From Dreissena polymorpha (taxonomy: Eukaryota > Mollusca > Bivalvia > Myida > Dreissenidae), in NCBI RefSeq assembly GCF_020536995.1, contig NC_068358.1:49815780-49879779 (forward strand): DNA of 64,000 nucleotides. The letters are read 5' to 3'. A program made the position numbers and the translations under genes. The notes below the pieces were generated by a model. The model saw only the letters and a program-made list of their open reading frames with translations. It had not been told where the DNA came from and made no database searches. This document shows, piece after piece, positions 21,954-33,615 of this stretch (its first letter is position 1; the number at the start of each line of letters is the position of its first letter).

Positions 21954-24503
21954 CACTAGATTAGAACTTTTTTGTAGTAACTTTAATATAATTTCGGACG
22001 CCCAATTCGGATTCCGAAAAGGGCGCTCAACAATTGACGCTATATACATCCTAATGTCATTAGTTCAAAAATATGTTAATGAAAATAAAAGACTTTATGT
22101 TATATTTGTTGATACGATGAAATGCTTTTATACTGTTTTTCGAAATGCATTGTGGCTTAAAATATACAAAGCCGGCATAGAAGGTAAATTACTTAGAATT
22201 ATAAAAAATATGTATGAAAATGTTAAATCATGTGTTAAGCATTGTGCTTCATACTCTGTATATTTTAACTATGCTGTAGGATAACGGCAAGGTGAAGTTA
22301 TGTCCCCTTTGTTGTTTTCCCTTTATGTAGAAGACTTAGATTTATTTTTACAGAATGATCCCTCTTCCGGTCTAAGTATTGATGGCATTGTATTGATATT
22401 GTTGCTTTTCGCAGATGATATGGCCATAATCGGTAAATCGCCCGGGGAAGTACAGAAAAACTTGGATCTTTTATCAAATTACTGTAAATGCTGGGGATTA
22501 AAGATTAACATTAATAAAACTAAAATAATAGTGTTTCGCAAGCGGGGTAATTTATTACCATCTGAAACATGGACGTTTGAAGGTCAGAAAATAGAAGTAG
22601 TAAATGACTTTAATTATTTGGGAACTGTTTTTAATTATACTGGAAACTTTCAGCTAAATCAAGAACATTTATGTGGAAAAGCACTTAAAGCTATGAACAT
22701 ATTATTTAACAAATGTAAAGAATTTGACTTAAAACCTAAAACACAATGTCAGCTATTTGATGCTTTTGTTGGATCCATACTGAATTACGCTTGTGAGTTA
22801 TGGGGTAAAACAAAGGCAATTGAATTGGAAAGGGTACACTTAAAGTTCTGCAAACGAGTTTTAAATGTTAAGCAAAATGTATGTAATGCTGTAGTGTACG
22901 GCGAATTAGAAGATACCCACTATTTATTCATAGATATGTTAGGATGGTTAAATACTGGTTTAAACTTATTCAAACCGATAACATAATTTTAAAATCAATT
23001 TATAGTCAAGCTCTAAATGATTGCCAAAATGGTCGTTCTAATTGGGTATCTAATATAAAAAAATGTTAGACATCTACGGTATGTCATACGTGTTTAATAA
23101 TCCAAGCTCTGTTGATGTTAAAATATTTATACCACATTTTAAAAATGTTGTTATTGATACCTATAAACAAGAGTGGTTTAGGTCTGTTGAAAATAGCTCT
23201 GTTTTAGACATGTACCATGTGTTTAAGCCTATGTTTGTTTACGATAATTATTTAAATTTACTACCTAAATCACTAAAACACTACGTCACAAAGCTTCGAA
23301 CTTCGAGTCTGCCACTTAGAATTCAAACTGGAAGATATGCTGGTCAAAATATACCTCGAAACGAACGTTATTGCCTTAGTTGTAATGAATTAGATGTCGA
23401 AGATGAGTTTCATTTTGTTTGTAAATGCCTTTTGTACATTGATATTAGAAGAAATTACCTTAAGAAATGTTACTATGTTAGGCCTTCTGTTTATAAATTC
23501 CACCAATTTTTGAATACAACGAATAAATTTGAACTAATTAAATAAGCAAAATTTGTAAAAGCTGCTATGATTTTAGGAAATAATATTTCTAATGTTGTTT
23601 CCTAACTTCAAAAGTTATCCTCCATATTTAAAAGAATATTTACCTTGAATTTTCGTAACCGTATACGATGCTACTTATGTTTATATTTTTACTCTGTTTA
23701 TTTCTGTGACATATTTGATTGTGAAATTTAGAGTGTTTAGACGATGTACACTGTGCAAGTCTGAATAAATATGTCTTGTCTTGTCTTGTCTATGTAACGA
23801 AGGCTACATTGGCAATGAAGAACATTACATTTTAAAATGCACTCACTTTACTACCGATAGAATCGATATAACCATGTTTTCAAGACATGTTTGCAATGTT
23901 AATAAACTTAAGTATAAAATATCTATAGAAAACGTGGAATCGCTACAAAAATTTAGAAAATTTGCTAATACCCTTTTGAGAAATATCAAATAACTCAATT
24001 TTACCTAGTTATGTTTATGACGATATATACATAAAATTAAAAACAATAAGTCTCTTAGATTCAAATTGTTCCAGAAAATATAAGTTTTTTGTCACTGTCC
24101 GCTTTAATTTTATGATTATTTGTTTGTCTTTTTGCTGTTGTTGTTGTAACTTGCATATGAGTGTACCACGTTAATCGTGAAGCACATGTCTATTTAAATG
24201 TTGTATAACTAAATATATACCGTCTTCTCTCTACTACATAAATTTAGTACATTTGTTAAACCCTTTGAGAAATATCAAATAACTGGATTTCACCTAGTTA
24301 TGTTTATGACCTTAGATACATAACATTGAAAACAATGAGTCTCTTAGATTCAAATTGTTCTAGAAAATATAACTTTTTTGTCATTGTCCGCTTTTATTTT
24401 CTGATTTAAAAAAAAAGTAAAAAAAAGATTTGTTTGTGTCTTTTTGCTATTGTTGTTGTTTCTTGCATATGAGTGTACCACTTTAATCGTGAAGCACATG
24501 TCT

Positions 24504-25160
24504 AGAACAATCGATTGTTTTTTGCAGAAACTTAGCGCCAATATCGTCACTAGTGCTTTATTAAACCATTTATATACTTATTTAACAGATTCGTTTGAAC
24601 CAGCAATTTATCTCGATAAACTATTTAATAAGACTTACCGCCGCTCCTTGTCTCGTATTCGATTATCATCGCATGGCTTAAGAATGGAAACGGGTCGCTA
24701 CGGTTCTGATAGACTTCCGAGAGAGGAGAGGACATGCTTACTGTGCAACAGCCGCGATATTGAGGATGAATTCCACTTTATCATTTTTGTAATTGCTTTA
24801 CAGAATTACGCATTCGATTTTTAAAAAGGTATTATTATAATAGGCCGAGTATGTTCAAATTCATCCAGCTAGTTAAAACAACCAACAAATCAGAACTCAT
24901 TGGACTGTCTAAGTATATTTATTTCGCAAATAAGCATAGAATCGACTTAATTAATATGAATCAATAACATCACATTTTTGCTGGGTGTTTTTAAGTGTAT
25001 ATTTAAAAATATGTTTGTTATATATAATTTCAGAATTATGTGTTATATATAATTTCTGCTATTGAATCCCACTGTTATTGACATTGTACTGTTTTCATGA
25101 TGTGTTGTTGACAATGTACATTGTACAAGTGAAAATAAACTGTCTGTCTGTCTGTCTGTT
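24504..25160 (+). pseudogene. LINE C: short 3' fragment with (TGTC)n tail
   Basis: This encodes the C-terminal part only: LFNKTYRRSLSRIRLSSHGL, RMETGRYGSDRLPREERTCL, LCNSRDIEDEFHF and, after a frame change, YNRPSMFKFIQLVKTTNKSE. The end is AAAATAAAC then (TGTC)n at 25139-25160. It is inserted in LINE A's 3' UTR at CATGTCTA. Confidence 0.75.
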
Positions 25161-25454
25161 ATTGCCAAACTATATGCATTTTCTGCTCAAGTTTGTTGCC
25201 GTTGATTGTATTTGATTTTAGGAATGGTTAACTGTCATTTAATAGTTGTAGTTATAATTAATCTAATATGCATTTTGTTTTTGAAATACATAGAATCCAA
25301 ATATTTATCTCACATCAAATTTGTTAAGAACATTCTCCGAAATTAAAATAACAAGTATGCCAATCACATTTCCTTGACATGCTATTTTATTGAAATATTT
25401 GCTATGTTGATATGGCTATGTACTGATTGTATTCGCCAATAAAATTGTCTGTCT
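25161..25454 (+). pseudogene. LINE E: 3' UTR fragment with (TGTC)n tail
   Basis: This is non-coding. It ends CAATAAAATTGTCTGTCTGT then CTA, directly joined to TTTAAATATTGTATAAC of LINE A's 3' UTR. It sits beside LINE C in the same target. It may be the 3' end of a second LINE or a longer 3' part of the same event. Confidence 0.55.
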
Positions 25455-25723
25455 GTCTATTTAAATATTGTATAACTAAATATGTAGTGTTCTTCTTCTT
25501 ACTACATAAATTAAATACATTTGCTAAAAACCCTTTGAGAAATATCTAATAACTGGATTTTACCTAGATATGTTAATGACCATAGATACATAACATTGAA
25601 AACAATGAGTTTCTTGGATTCAAATTGTTTCAGAAAATATAACTTTTTTTTCTTTGTCTGCTTTTCTTTTATAATCAATATTTTGTCTTTTTGCTGTTGT
25701 TGTTGTTGTTACTTGTATACAGT

Positions 25724-26749
25724 CTAGTTACCATTACCGGATCAGTAGCATAATAAAGTTGTTCTGGTGAAAGGCAATAACTGTTTTGAAACTTCTTTTA
25801 CACCAGTTTATTTTAAATATAACCTTTGCTTACTGATTCAGCACATAGTCTTATTTTTAAACGCAGGCAAAATGTATTTGTGATACCCTTTTTTCGCCAC
25901 ATCATTCATGCATTAACGGATCAGTTGTAGCCATAGCGGATCACGTGATCAAAACCACTCAGGGGGCATCTAACGAGCTATTTGAACTGTCGAAACATTA
26001 ACTGTGTTGTTTACAATGAACATATTACATTGCCAATTATAAATTATATTCATTTTTGTTATTAATTGTTTTCTATATGTGATCTTGTATCTACACTATA
26101 TGCATGGTGTTCTTGTGTGAATTACATGTTGAAAATCCTAAATAGATCGAACAAATATGGGCATCTTATAAACCATGTAAATTGTTTGAATCATGCCTAA
26201 TAATCGATATTGAACATTGAAAATAAATACAACAATAAGATTGAGATCATTTATTGTGAGAATCAACAAGATTTGCATATATTTGCATATATTTTAATAT
26301 AATAATTATATCATCAATACGCATATTATCACGCTTGATCCGTTATTGCCCTAATTCTTCACTTTATTTAAAGTGTTGCAAAATCTTAAATACGAATTAA
26401 AACTGAAATAGACTTTTGAAGACAGATATACTACTAAATGGACTTTAAATCAATTCGTAAACTTCTTACTTTCCAACAGAGTTATAGCATGTGGCCGCGA
26501 ATAATTGTTCAACCTCGATTTTGAAACAAGACGGAAGTCAACAAAGTCGTATATACATGTCAGCATAACATACCGAAATGTTTGAAAAAGAGTAGCTCCG
26601 ACTACGACTATATCAATGCGTTTCAAAGAACATGCCTTGAAGATACTGTGTGCAAAATATCATCTAAAAATGTCAACTATTTATCGCGATACGCAGTTGT
26701 GAACTTCAATGTGATCCGCTATGGGTAATGATCCGGTAATGGTAACTTG
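25724..26749 (+). mobile_element. Non-autonomous TIR element, about 1.03 kb
   Basis: The left end CTAGTTACCATTACCGGATC and the right end (reverse complement CAAGTTACCATTACCGGATC) form 20-bp TIRs with one mismatch. Flanks ACAGT and ACTGT may be an imperfect 5-bp target duplication, or the true site may be shorter. LINE A's 3' UTR continues on both sides. GCGGATCA/TGATCCG motifs recur inside (near 25935, 26335 and 26710). No ORF of note; superfamily not assigned. Confidence 0.65.
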
Positions 26750-26912
26750 ACTGTACCACGTTAATCGTGAAGCACATGTCTATTTAAATATTGTATAACT
26801 AAATATATACTGTTCCCCTAACTGCATACCTGTATGCTTCAGATGTAAATAAAGGTGTATTTTGTTCTGTTCTGTTCTTTTGACCTGTTAATTGTTTTCA
26901 GCTTCAGCTCAA

Positions 26913-26945
26913 TTCAACAGTGAAAAAAGCGCATAATATCACTTA
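26913..26945 (-). mobile_element. Penelope-like element 3' UTR, part 2
   Basis: CAATTCAACAGTGAAAAAAG and CGCATAATATCACTT continue the match that broke off at 19757; compare 30507-30538. The similarity ends soon after, before any coding sequence. Confidence 0.5.
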
Positions 26946-27729
26946 AAATTAATGTGCGAAAAACTGATTAAAGGAGTGTACCGGCCGTTTGGTCACAAGT
27001 TGTTGGTGATACAGAGTAAATAGTCAAGCTGTGAATCTCAAACATCATTATCGTGATAAACATCGTGTTAGTAAGACACTTTGTAGTTAGAATTAATCAA
27101 GATGGTAATACAACGAATAATTTATGATTTTGGAATAATAAGTTTTATTGAATATTTAAATAGACAAAAATATAATATAATATATTTTCATATATTTACA
27201 AAGATCAAACAAGCATATATCTAAATGCAATAAACAAATAGTTGACGAAAACATACACGCATTTATTAACGAAAAAACAGACATATAATACACAAAAACT
27301 AATGCATAATATATTCACACAAATTAATTGAGCAAATGTAATTAAAAAACTGTACATAAATTCACACGACCCGCACTTTTTCGGAAATGAATGAAAGGCG
27401 CCGATAATGACACAACTTCTCACCATTATCAACAAAAGCCAGTACATTAAAGGACATTTTAAAAGTTTTATATGTGTTCAATTGTAATATATTGATAAAG
27501 ATATGTTACAATAACAAAACATAGGCAAGAATTTTTTTACATCGAAGACGAATTTCATAAAATGCAGCAACATATTTTCCTACAATAACCGAAGCTTTCG
27601 TCTTTTTTATTAGGATCGGAGTTAGTGTTCCTGTGTCGTAAGAATAGCTAGCGTTTTTTTACACATTTTATATAAATATTTGACAAAATCGTGCATAATC
27701 TTGCTTGACTCCCTCATACTCATTATTTC
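26946..27729. other. No gene seen
   Basis: This is AT-rich DNA. The minus-strand ORF at 27447-27205 is hydrophobic and Cys-rich but has no family features, and its composition is that of the AT-rich background. Confidence 0.3.
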
Positions 27730-27887
27730 ATTATGGAGGGGGATTTGTTTCGCCATGGAAGGGGGTTTATTCCGCATATGCAAAACTAGCGAGGGGGATT
27801 ATTCCGCGTATGCGAAATGCAAAAGGGGGTTTATTCCGCTATGTCGTTTTTATGGAAGGGGGTTTCTTCCGAAGAAAGTTTCTTCCG
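27730..27887 (-). repeat. GGAATAAACCCCCTTC repeat, right (inverted) copy
   Basis: This reads GAAGGGGGTTTATTCCGC on plus, with four to five spaced motif copies. On the minus strand it follows the same order as 19295-19450. Confidence 0.7.
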
Positions 27888-28259
27888 TACACCAGTTTAT
27901 GGCTATATGGATGTTGAAATGTGTTATCAGTGGATATATCTCAAATTTATTATGGCAGAAACAGTATGGTAACAGATAAGAGTTAAGAGTTGAAGAATGT
28001 GCTTAATTAAAGAGTGCTTCAGTTTTATAAGTTAAGGAAGGTTTTAATTAGTTGATTATTTAATATATGATTTAATTTATAAATTTAGTTTTGATACAAG
28101 AGTCATTTTATAATTAATATAAGAATTTAATATTAATCCGATGAATAAGGAATCTTAAAGCTAAGAATTTAATTTTAAACATGTGCTTGTTGATCAATGT
28201 ATAATATACATGTAGGAAGGTAATTTAATAAGGTGTCTTAGCTCAGGTAATATTTAATT

Positions 28260-28314
28260 CCACACAATACCTGGTAATAAGACAAATTTTGTCTTATTAC
28301 CAGGTATTGTGTGG
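28260..28314. repeat. Perfect 27-bp palindrome arms with a 1-nt centre
   Basis: The left arm 28260-28286 starts CCACACAATACCTGGTAATA and ends AGACAAA. The right arm 28288-28314 is its exact reverse complement, with a single T between. It could form a cruciform, or a near-perfect hairpin if transcribed. No target duplication or longer element was seen around it. Confidence 0.95.
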
Positions 28315-28689
28315 TGTAAATGGTGGATTGGTTGTTTATTGTCTTTCGGTGTTCATTTGCTGAAATATGACAACGAATTTATAAAAAGTAGGTTGATTCT
28401 ATTACAAGAAAGGGAATTCTGTATTATGGAAGTGTTTTGAGGTTACAATGTTACATTAATGTAACACACATAAATAATATTTTAAAGGTAACTGGCTTTT
28501 GTGGACATCAACTTCAGTAGTCAGTTATATCTTATGGAGAAATTGCAATTATTACAATATGCAGTAACAAGTCAATTAAACAGCCTGAATGTTGTCGGGT
28601 TGTTGATAGAAAGAAAAAGAATTCACCTATGTAACATTATAAAATGCATGCTTATATGGCTTCTTTATAAATTCCATGAGGTCTTTATA

Positions 28690-29060
28690 TTTTTATGCCC
28701 CCGGTAGGGTGGCATTTAGCAGTTGAACTGTCCGTCAGTCAGTCAGTCTGTCCGAAAACTGTAATGGTCATAACTTTTTCAATATTTAACATAGCAACTC
28801 GATACTTGCCATGCATGCGTATCTCATGGAGCTGCACATTTTGAGAGGTGAAATGTCAAGGTCATCCTTCAAGGTCAATGCCAAATTTTGCAATATTGAA
28901 GATAGCAACTCCATATTTGGCATGCATGGGTATTTCATGGAGCTGCACATTTTGAGTGGTGAAAGGTAAAGGTCATCCTTCAATGTCATAGGTCAAATAT
29001 ATTGCTTAAAAGCGGCGCAGTAGGGGGCAATGTGTTTCACGAACACAGCTCTTTTTTTAT
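28690..29060. repeat. Bivalve-type repeat with AGGTCA motifs
   Basis: ATGCCCCCGGTAGGGTGGCA begins the repeat, with (GTCA)n near 28735. Two related units follow (28790-28870 and 28900-28990) with CATGGAGCTGCACATTTTGA and AAGGTCATCCTTCAAGGTCA. The end is AGGGGGCAATGTGTTTCACG. I recall this type as dispersed in bivalve genomes. No coding content. Confidence 0.6.
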
Positions 29061-29639
29061 CTAAATTTGGAATATCATATAATACATATCATAGGATTTG
29101 GTGTTCATCTGATATGCTCATTCGTATTTTCAGTTTGGCCATGCCCATGAGGGTGCGACTCAGTTATGGGGTGCAGAAGCAGTACAAGCGATCTTGACAT
29201 TAACTTGGTTAATAATCCCCAACTGCACTTGACGATGGTTTCCTGTTCGATGAGGATGAATCCATAACTGAGAACTGAGGATGAAACTTCTCTCAACACC
29301 GCATTGTATGAAGACAAAGCAACTCAGTGTGGTTCGTCATCGTCAACAACAGATTCAGACTCAGCTGACGTTGGAGACTGTCAAGTTGAGATCACTGACT
29401 GTGCCTATCAGGGTTGAGTGTTACATACTGAACGAAGTCATCCAAAGCCATATATTGTCAATACGCACGCAAGAGACATGGGCATGCTCTGTTTACATTC
29501 AGATCAAAGCAATGGCAAAACATTTAAGTATGAAAGTATGTGTTAATGAAGCAGGACACACTACTGTGTATGTTCATGGTTATTAAGTTGCCCAGGACCA
29601 TTTTTTGTGGAAAAAAAATCTATTGATTATCTTTTTGAC

Positions 29640-30200
29640 CTTTAGCTCACCTGATCACAATGTGCTATTGGTGAGCTTTAGTGATCGCCTTTGTCCGTCG
29701 TGTGGTGTGTGCTGTGCGGCGTCAACATTTGCCTTGTTCACACTCTAGAGGCCACATTAATTGTCCAATATTAATGAAATTTGGTCAGAACATTTGTCCC
29801 AATGATATTTTGGACAAGTTAAAAAATGGTTCCGGTTTATTACCGTCATCATGATACTTGGTCAGAAGAAATTGCCCAACGATATCTTGGGCAAGTTCAA
29901 AATTGGTTCCGGTTGGTTGAAAAACATTGGCACCAGGGGGTGGGGCATTTTTCTTTATATGGCTATATATGGCTATAAAAAAACCTTTTTAACACTCTAG
30001 AGGCCACATTTATTGTCCCTTCTTCGTGAAACTTGGTGAAACAATGTGTCCGAATGATATCTCGGATAAGTTTGGAAATGGTTCCGGTCGGTTTAAAAAC
30101 ATGGCCAGGCGGCGGAGCATTTTAAAAACATGGCCAGGCGGTGGAGCATTTTTCCTTATATGGCTATGGTAAAAACATGTCAACACTCTTAGTCACATTT
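29640..30200. repeat. Bivalve-type repeat with CTAGAGGCCACA units
   Basis: The repeat begins TTAGCTCACCTGATCACAA. Units headed ACACTCTAGAGGCCACATTA are at 29740 and 29995, each followed by TTGTCC and a GGTTCCGGT phrase. A 32-bp stretch (AACATGGCCAGGCGG and on) is repeated near 30099 and 30127. Confidence 0.6.
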
Positions 30201-30536
30201 ATAGTCCAATTTCCATGATGAAAAATTCTTATGTGATTATGATTTTTCTTCAGAAACATTAATACCTGCCTCATACGATAATGGCTCTTATGCTTACACC
30301 TTTGTTGCCTGCATAACTGCAGAATATTAGCCGTTTTCTTCCAATATGTAATTTGTAATATCATCAACTTGCTAAATATGTGTTATGATTTATAAATTGC
30401 TTAATTTTTGTTATGACAACTGAAGACAGAAATGATTTGATGTACGATTTGAGTCCAAATGTAGTTTTCATGCATATTTGTTCATACGACACAATGACAC
30501 AATTTTATTCAACAGTGAAAAATGCCTATAATATCA

Positions 30537-32626
30537 CTAATGATTCCAAATTTTAAGGGAAGAAAGATATAGTGAATCGAAAACCATCAAACACGTGTTT
30601 TTAAGTACATTAGCATCGTATCCTTTTGATAAAAACACGTTAATTAAATTGAAAAGTTTGATATGAGCATTCGGTTTAACATATTTTAATTTGCGGACAC
30701 GCTTCAAAACATCTCCGTAAAATGATGGATGGGAGATTCCATTATCTAAATGCCATTTTAAAGAAACATTATATTTTGAAATTAAATCACCATACTTAGA
30801 GTAAAATCTAGCAAATTTTTTTCTTAGGTTATGATACAAAAAGCCTTGTTTTAGCAATTTTTTTAGTTAATATTAGATTACGATCATTAAAATCTTTAAT
30901 ACACGAACATGCTCTGGCATAACGTACCAACTGCGAAATGTAAATACCATAGGAAGGTCCTTTAGGGATGTTGCCATCTAGAAACGGAAAATTCACAATT
31001 TCAAAGTTAAAATCGTCCCGTTTGTCGTATAAACTAGTTTTGATCAAATTATTATTAATAGTTAAATGTAAGTCTAAATACGCAGCGTCTGTATTGGGTA
31101 TACACGATCTATTTAAGACTAGTTCTTTTGGGTAGATTTTGTGAATATATTGTTCAAATAATGGATTATCTAAATTAAGTATGTCATAAATGTACCTACT
31201 AGTAAGGTTAAAACAATTAATCAAATCGACTTGCTTAGTTTTAGATAATTGTAACATAAATTCGCTTTAATAACAATATAAAAAAAGGTCAGCTATAAGT
31301 GGCGCTCAATTAGTACTCATAGGAACGCCAATAATTTGTTTAAATATTTTACCATTAAATTCAACAAACAAGTTATCCAAAAGAAAAGTAAGTGCTGCAC
31401 AAAAGTCAAGACCAGTCCAAATGATGTAATTATCTAATATTTGATTAGTAAAAAAAAAAAAAAAGCTGTTTTAGTGTTTAAAGCTAGATACAAACACTTC
31501 TCTCTAGCAAAAGTTTTTTCAATCAAAGAAACAAGTTTGGATTTTATTAAAGCGTGAGGAAGCGTTGTATATAGTGTAGAAAAATCATAAGTACTTACCT
31601 GTGACACCTTATATTTTTTATTTTCAATTTTATCAATAACTTCTAAGGTGTTTTTTATTGACCAAAATAGGTTAATATTACTATTTTCATAAACTTTATT
31701 ACAAAATTTAGCTATATGATCTCTAATAGCACTCAATGCAGATGTAAGATACACTGATAATTGTTTGGTGGTACAAGACACTGAATTAGCGATAAAACGA
31801 CTTTTATATGGCGTCTTATGTAATTTAGGTATCCAGTAAAGTGATGGCAATTTCTTGTCAGTAATATTGACTATTACATTTAACTTTATGCATAAAATAC
31901 TTGTCATATTATGATAACGTTATTAGCAGCCTTATCAGCAGGAACTAAGACGAATTTAGATTTTAAGTCTTCAAGCAATTTACAGAGATTTTGTTTATTA
32001 AATTTAGGTGAATGTGGTAGGGCCAAAGGATGTGTATCATAAAAACATATTTTATTCATGGCCATACTAAATATTTTTGTTTTCCAATCATTGAGTGCAG
32101 TAATTTCAGCATTTTCCTTCCTGCACCATTTAGTGCAATAATCATGTAAGGATGTTACGATATTCTTAATGCAGTCATCAAAATCAACAGGAATAGGCAG
32201 TCTGTACTTAGGGCCTCTGCGTAGCAAATTTCTAAGGTTTTTATTTTGAATGAAATTAAGGTCACCAGTAATAACATGTCCAGCTGGACCATATATATAT
32301 TTAGAACTAGTGCAGTCACATAATGTAGGACAATTTCTTATTACATTTATATCTGTGGAAATAGAATTATAATTAAAAACGATACTTCTTACAGGTGTAC
32401 TATATTTGTAGCAAATAAGTGGTGATTCAGTATTGCGGAAATAAGGCGGAATCAACCGACGTACATTTTTATCACTGAATATTTTAGGAAGGTCAATTAA
32501 ATCAAGACCTTTGTTACAAAACTCAATTTTGATACGATTTCTAGTTTGGTTAAGTACATTTTCAATAAAAGGTTTAAGATAGTAGTCAGTGAAAGATTCA
32601 ATAATACAAGCACATTCAAGTCGCAC
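30537..32626 (-). pseudogene. Penelope-like reverse transcriptase gene, broken
   Basis: Minus-strand pieces in order: 32626-31904 (SKFVLVPADKAANNVIII), 31907-31434 (LPSLYWIPKLHKTPYKSRFI, then STYDFSTLYTTLPHALIKSK, motif A), 31257-30829 (YIYDILN, the motif C region, then NFPFLDGNIPKGPSYGIYIS) and 30857-30537 (KYNVSLKWHLDNGISHPSFY, ending LSSLKIWN). The PKLHK, DFSTLYT and YxYD motifs fit the Penelope/TERT type of RT better than the LINE type. No GIY-YIG nuclease is seen after the RT. The reading frame is broken in a few places, so the copy is dead. A second C-terminal copy lies at 38639. Confidence 0.75.
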
Positions 32627-33390
32627 AAACTGAAACGCGAAAGCGTGTCTCAGAAATGTTGATTAGCGTGTTAACTACAGTGGCAACCGACAAACATTGA
32701 GCGCTTATCTCGCCGAAACCCGCGACGTGCGAGAGTTTGCCGATATTTGGCGAGCTGCTTATCTCTGTTATCTACGTCTCTGCAAATGATAACAATAGTG
32801 AGTCCTAAGTTCCTAACAGTGTTTTTTTTTCAGAAAATAAGACAATGACGGTGCAGTTATTTTATTTTATTTTCTTCTCTACAAATGACCCATATCGCAC
32901 AATGATTTCATCTGTACTTCTGAAAACATATAATTAAATCAATACATTTATATATATATATATAAATATGATGCTTTTGTGGATAAAAATGTCATGAATA
33001 TTATATAATAAAACTGACAGTGGTTTCCACTTGTCTGAACTAATGTTAATCACAGTGGTTTCCACTTGTCTGAACTAATGTTAATCAAAATTTCTAAAAC
33101 CTTTGAAAAATTTAATCATATTATAAACAGCGTAATTCAATTAAAGACGCTCCATCTTGAGTGGAATAGTATGAAAACATTTAGATTGTTAAATCTTAAA
33201 TAACTGATGTGTTAATTATCCATAACGTACGTAATATCTGCTATTTAAACTGGATGTGGAATAAAACTTGGTTTTGCAAAAAGTATGTAATCTAATTATC
33301 TTTTCTTTATTGAATCAACGCAAAACATATTTTAAATATCAATTCTTGTTAGCCAGTCACACCATTCAGTATACTATGGTATATTTCCTT
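32627..33390. other. Possible 5' flank of the Penelope-like element; tandem 35-bp duplication
   Basis: The first 150 bp are GC-richer (CGAAACCCGCGACGTGCGAG) and may be the element's leader. A short (TA)n lies at 32950-32962. CAGTGGTTTCCACTTGTCTG plus 15 bp is repeated exactly in tandem at 33018-33052 and 33053-33087. Confidence 0.5.
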
Positions 33391-33615
33391 CTTTGTTTAT
33401 CATGTCCGCAGTTTCCTTCTTTGTTCATATCGTCCGCAGATTCGATAATCCTTCTTTGTCTATATCGTCCGCAGATTACTATGTACTCTCTCTATATCGT
33501 CCGCAGACCGGTCCGCGTTTTAGTATCTGCCGTCAAAATGACACGATGTCAAATTTCTTACGAGAACAAAAAGTTCAACCTTAAATTTGCCAAAGGGCAT
33601 TTTGGCAGCAGGGAA
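33391..33615 (-). repeat. Core repeat plus minisatellite, copy 2
   Basis: Four units of CTTTGT(C/T)(C/T)ATATCGTCCGCAG-like sequence lie at 33391-33510, followed by the core from about 33533 (CAAAATGACACGATGTCAAA) to GGCAGCAGGG (33615). Compared with 10518-10720 the minisatellite is on the other side of the core and inverted. Confidence 0.6.

Larger units (their letters stand above)
21291..23800 (+). pseudogene. LINE B: RT to 3' tail, inserted in LINE A
   Basis: It encodes GIIIPLHKKGDTSDVNNYRG (21347-), then after a MITE insertion AQFGFRKGRSTIDA (21999-22040), YVIFVDTMKCFYTVFR, MSPLLFSLYVEDLD (22300-), LLFADDMAIIG (22405-22437), INKTKIIVF and FKRVL-type C-terminal blocks, and NERYCLSCNELDVEDEFHFV (23362-23421). 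It ends with AATAAATATG and a (TTGTC)n tail (23775-23800). A few stops break the frame, but the RT is far better kept than in LINE A, so it is younger. The 5' junction carries 18 bp that also occur in LINE A at 20737-20754. Confidence 0.82.
23801..26880 (+). pseudogene. LINE A part 2: C-terminus and a 3' UTR of three tandem 290-bp units, interrupted twice
   Basis: Coding resumes at LCNEGYIGNEEHYILKC and ends ...FANTLLRNIK (stop about 23991). The 3' UTR has three tandem units starting CCCTTTTGAGAAATATC-like at 23971, 24261 and 25531. The first period is 290 bp. Unit 2 is split at 24503/25455 by LINE C and E tails, and unit 3 at 25723/26750 by a TIR element. Shared landmarks are TTAGATTCAAATTGTT and TGTACCACGTTAATCGTGAA. 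The element ends AATAAAGG and a (GTTCT)n tail (26860-26880). The repeat unit includes the last codons of the ORF. Confidence 0.78.

Noticed and set aside
27205-27447. Hydrophobic Cys-rich 80-residue minus-strand ORF as a small membrane protein
   Set aside because: AT-rich DNA often gives such Phe/Cys/Ile/Val peptides; no signal or neighbour supports it.
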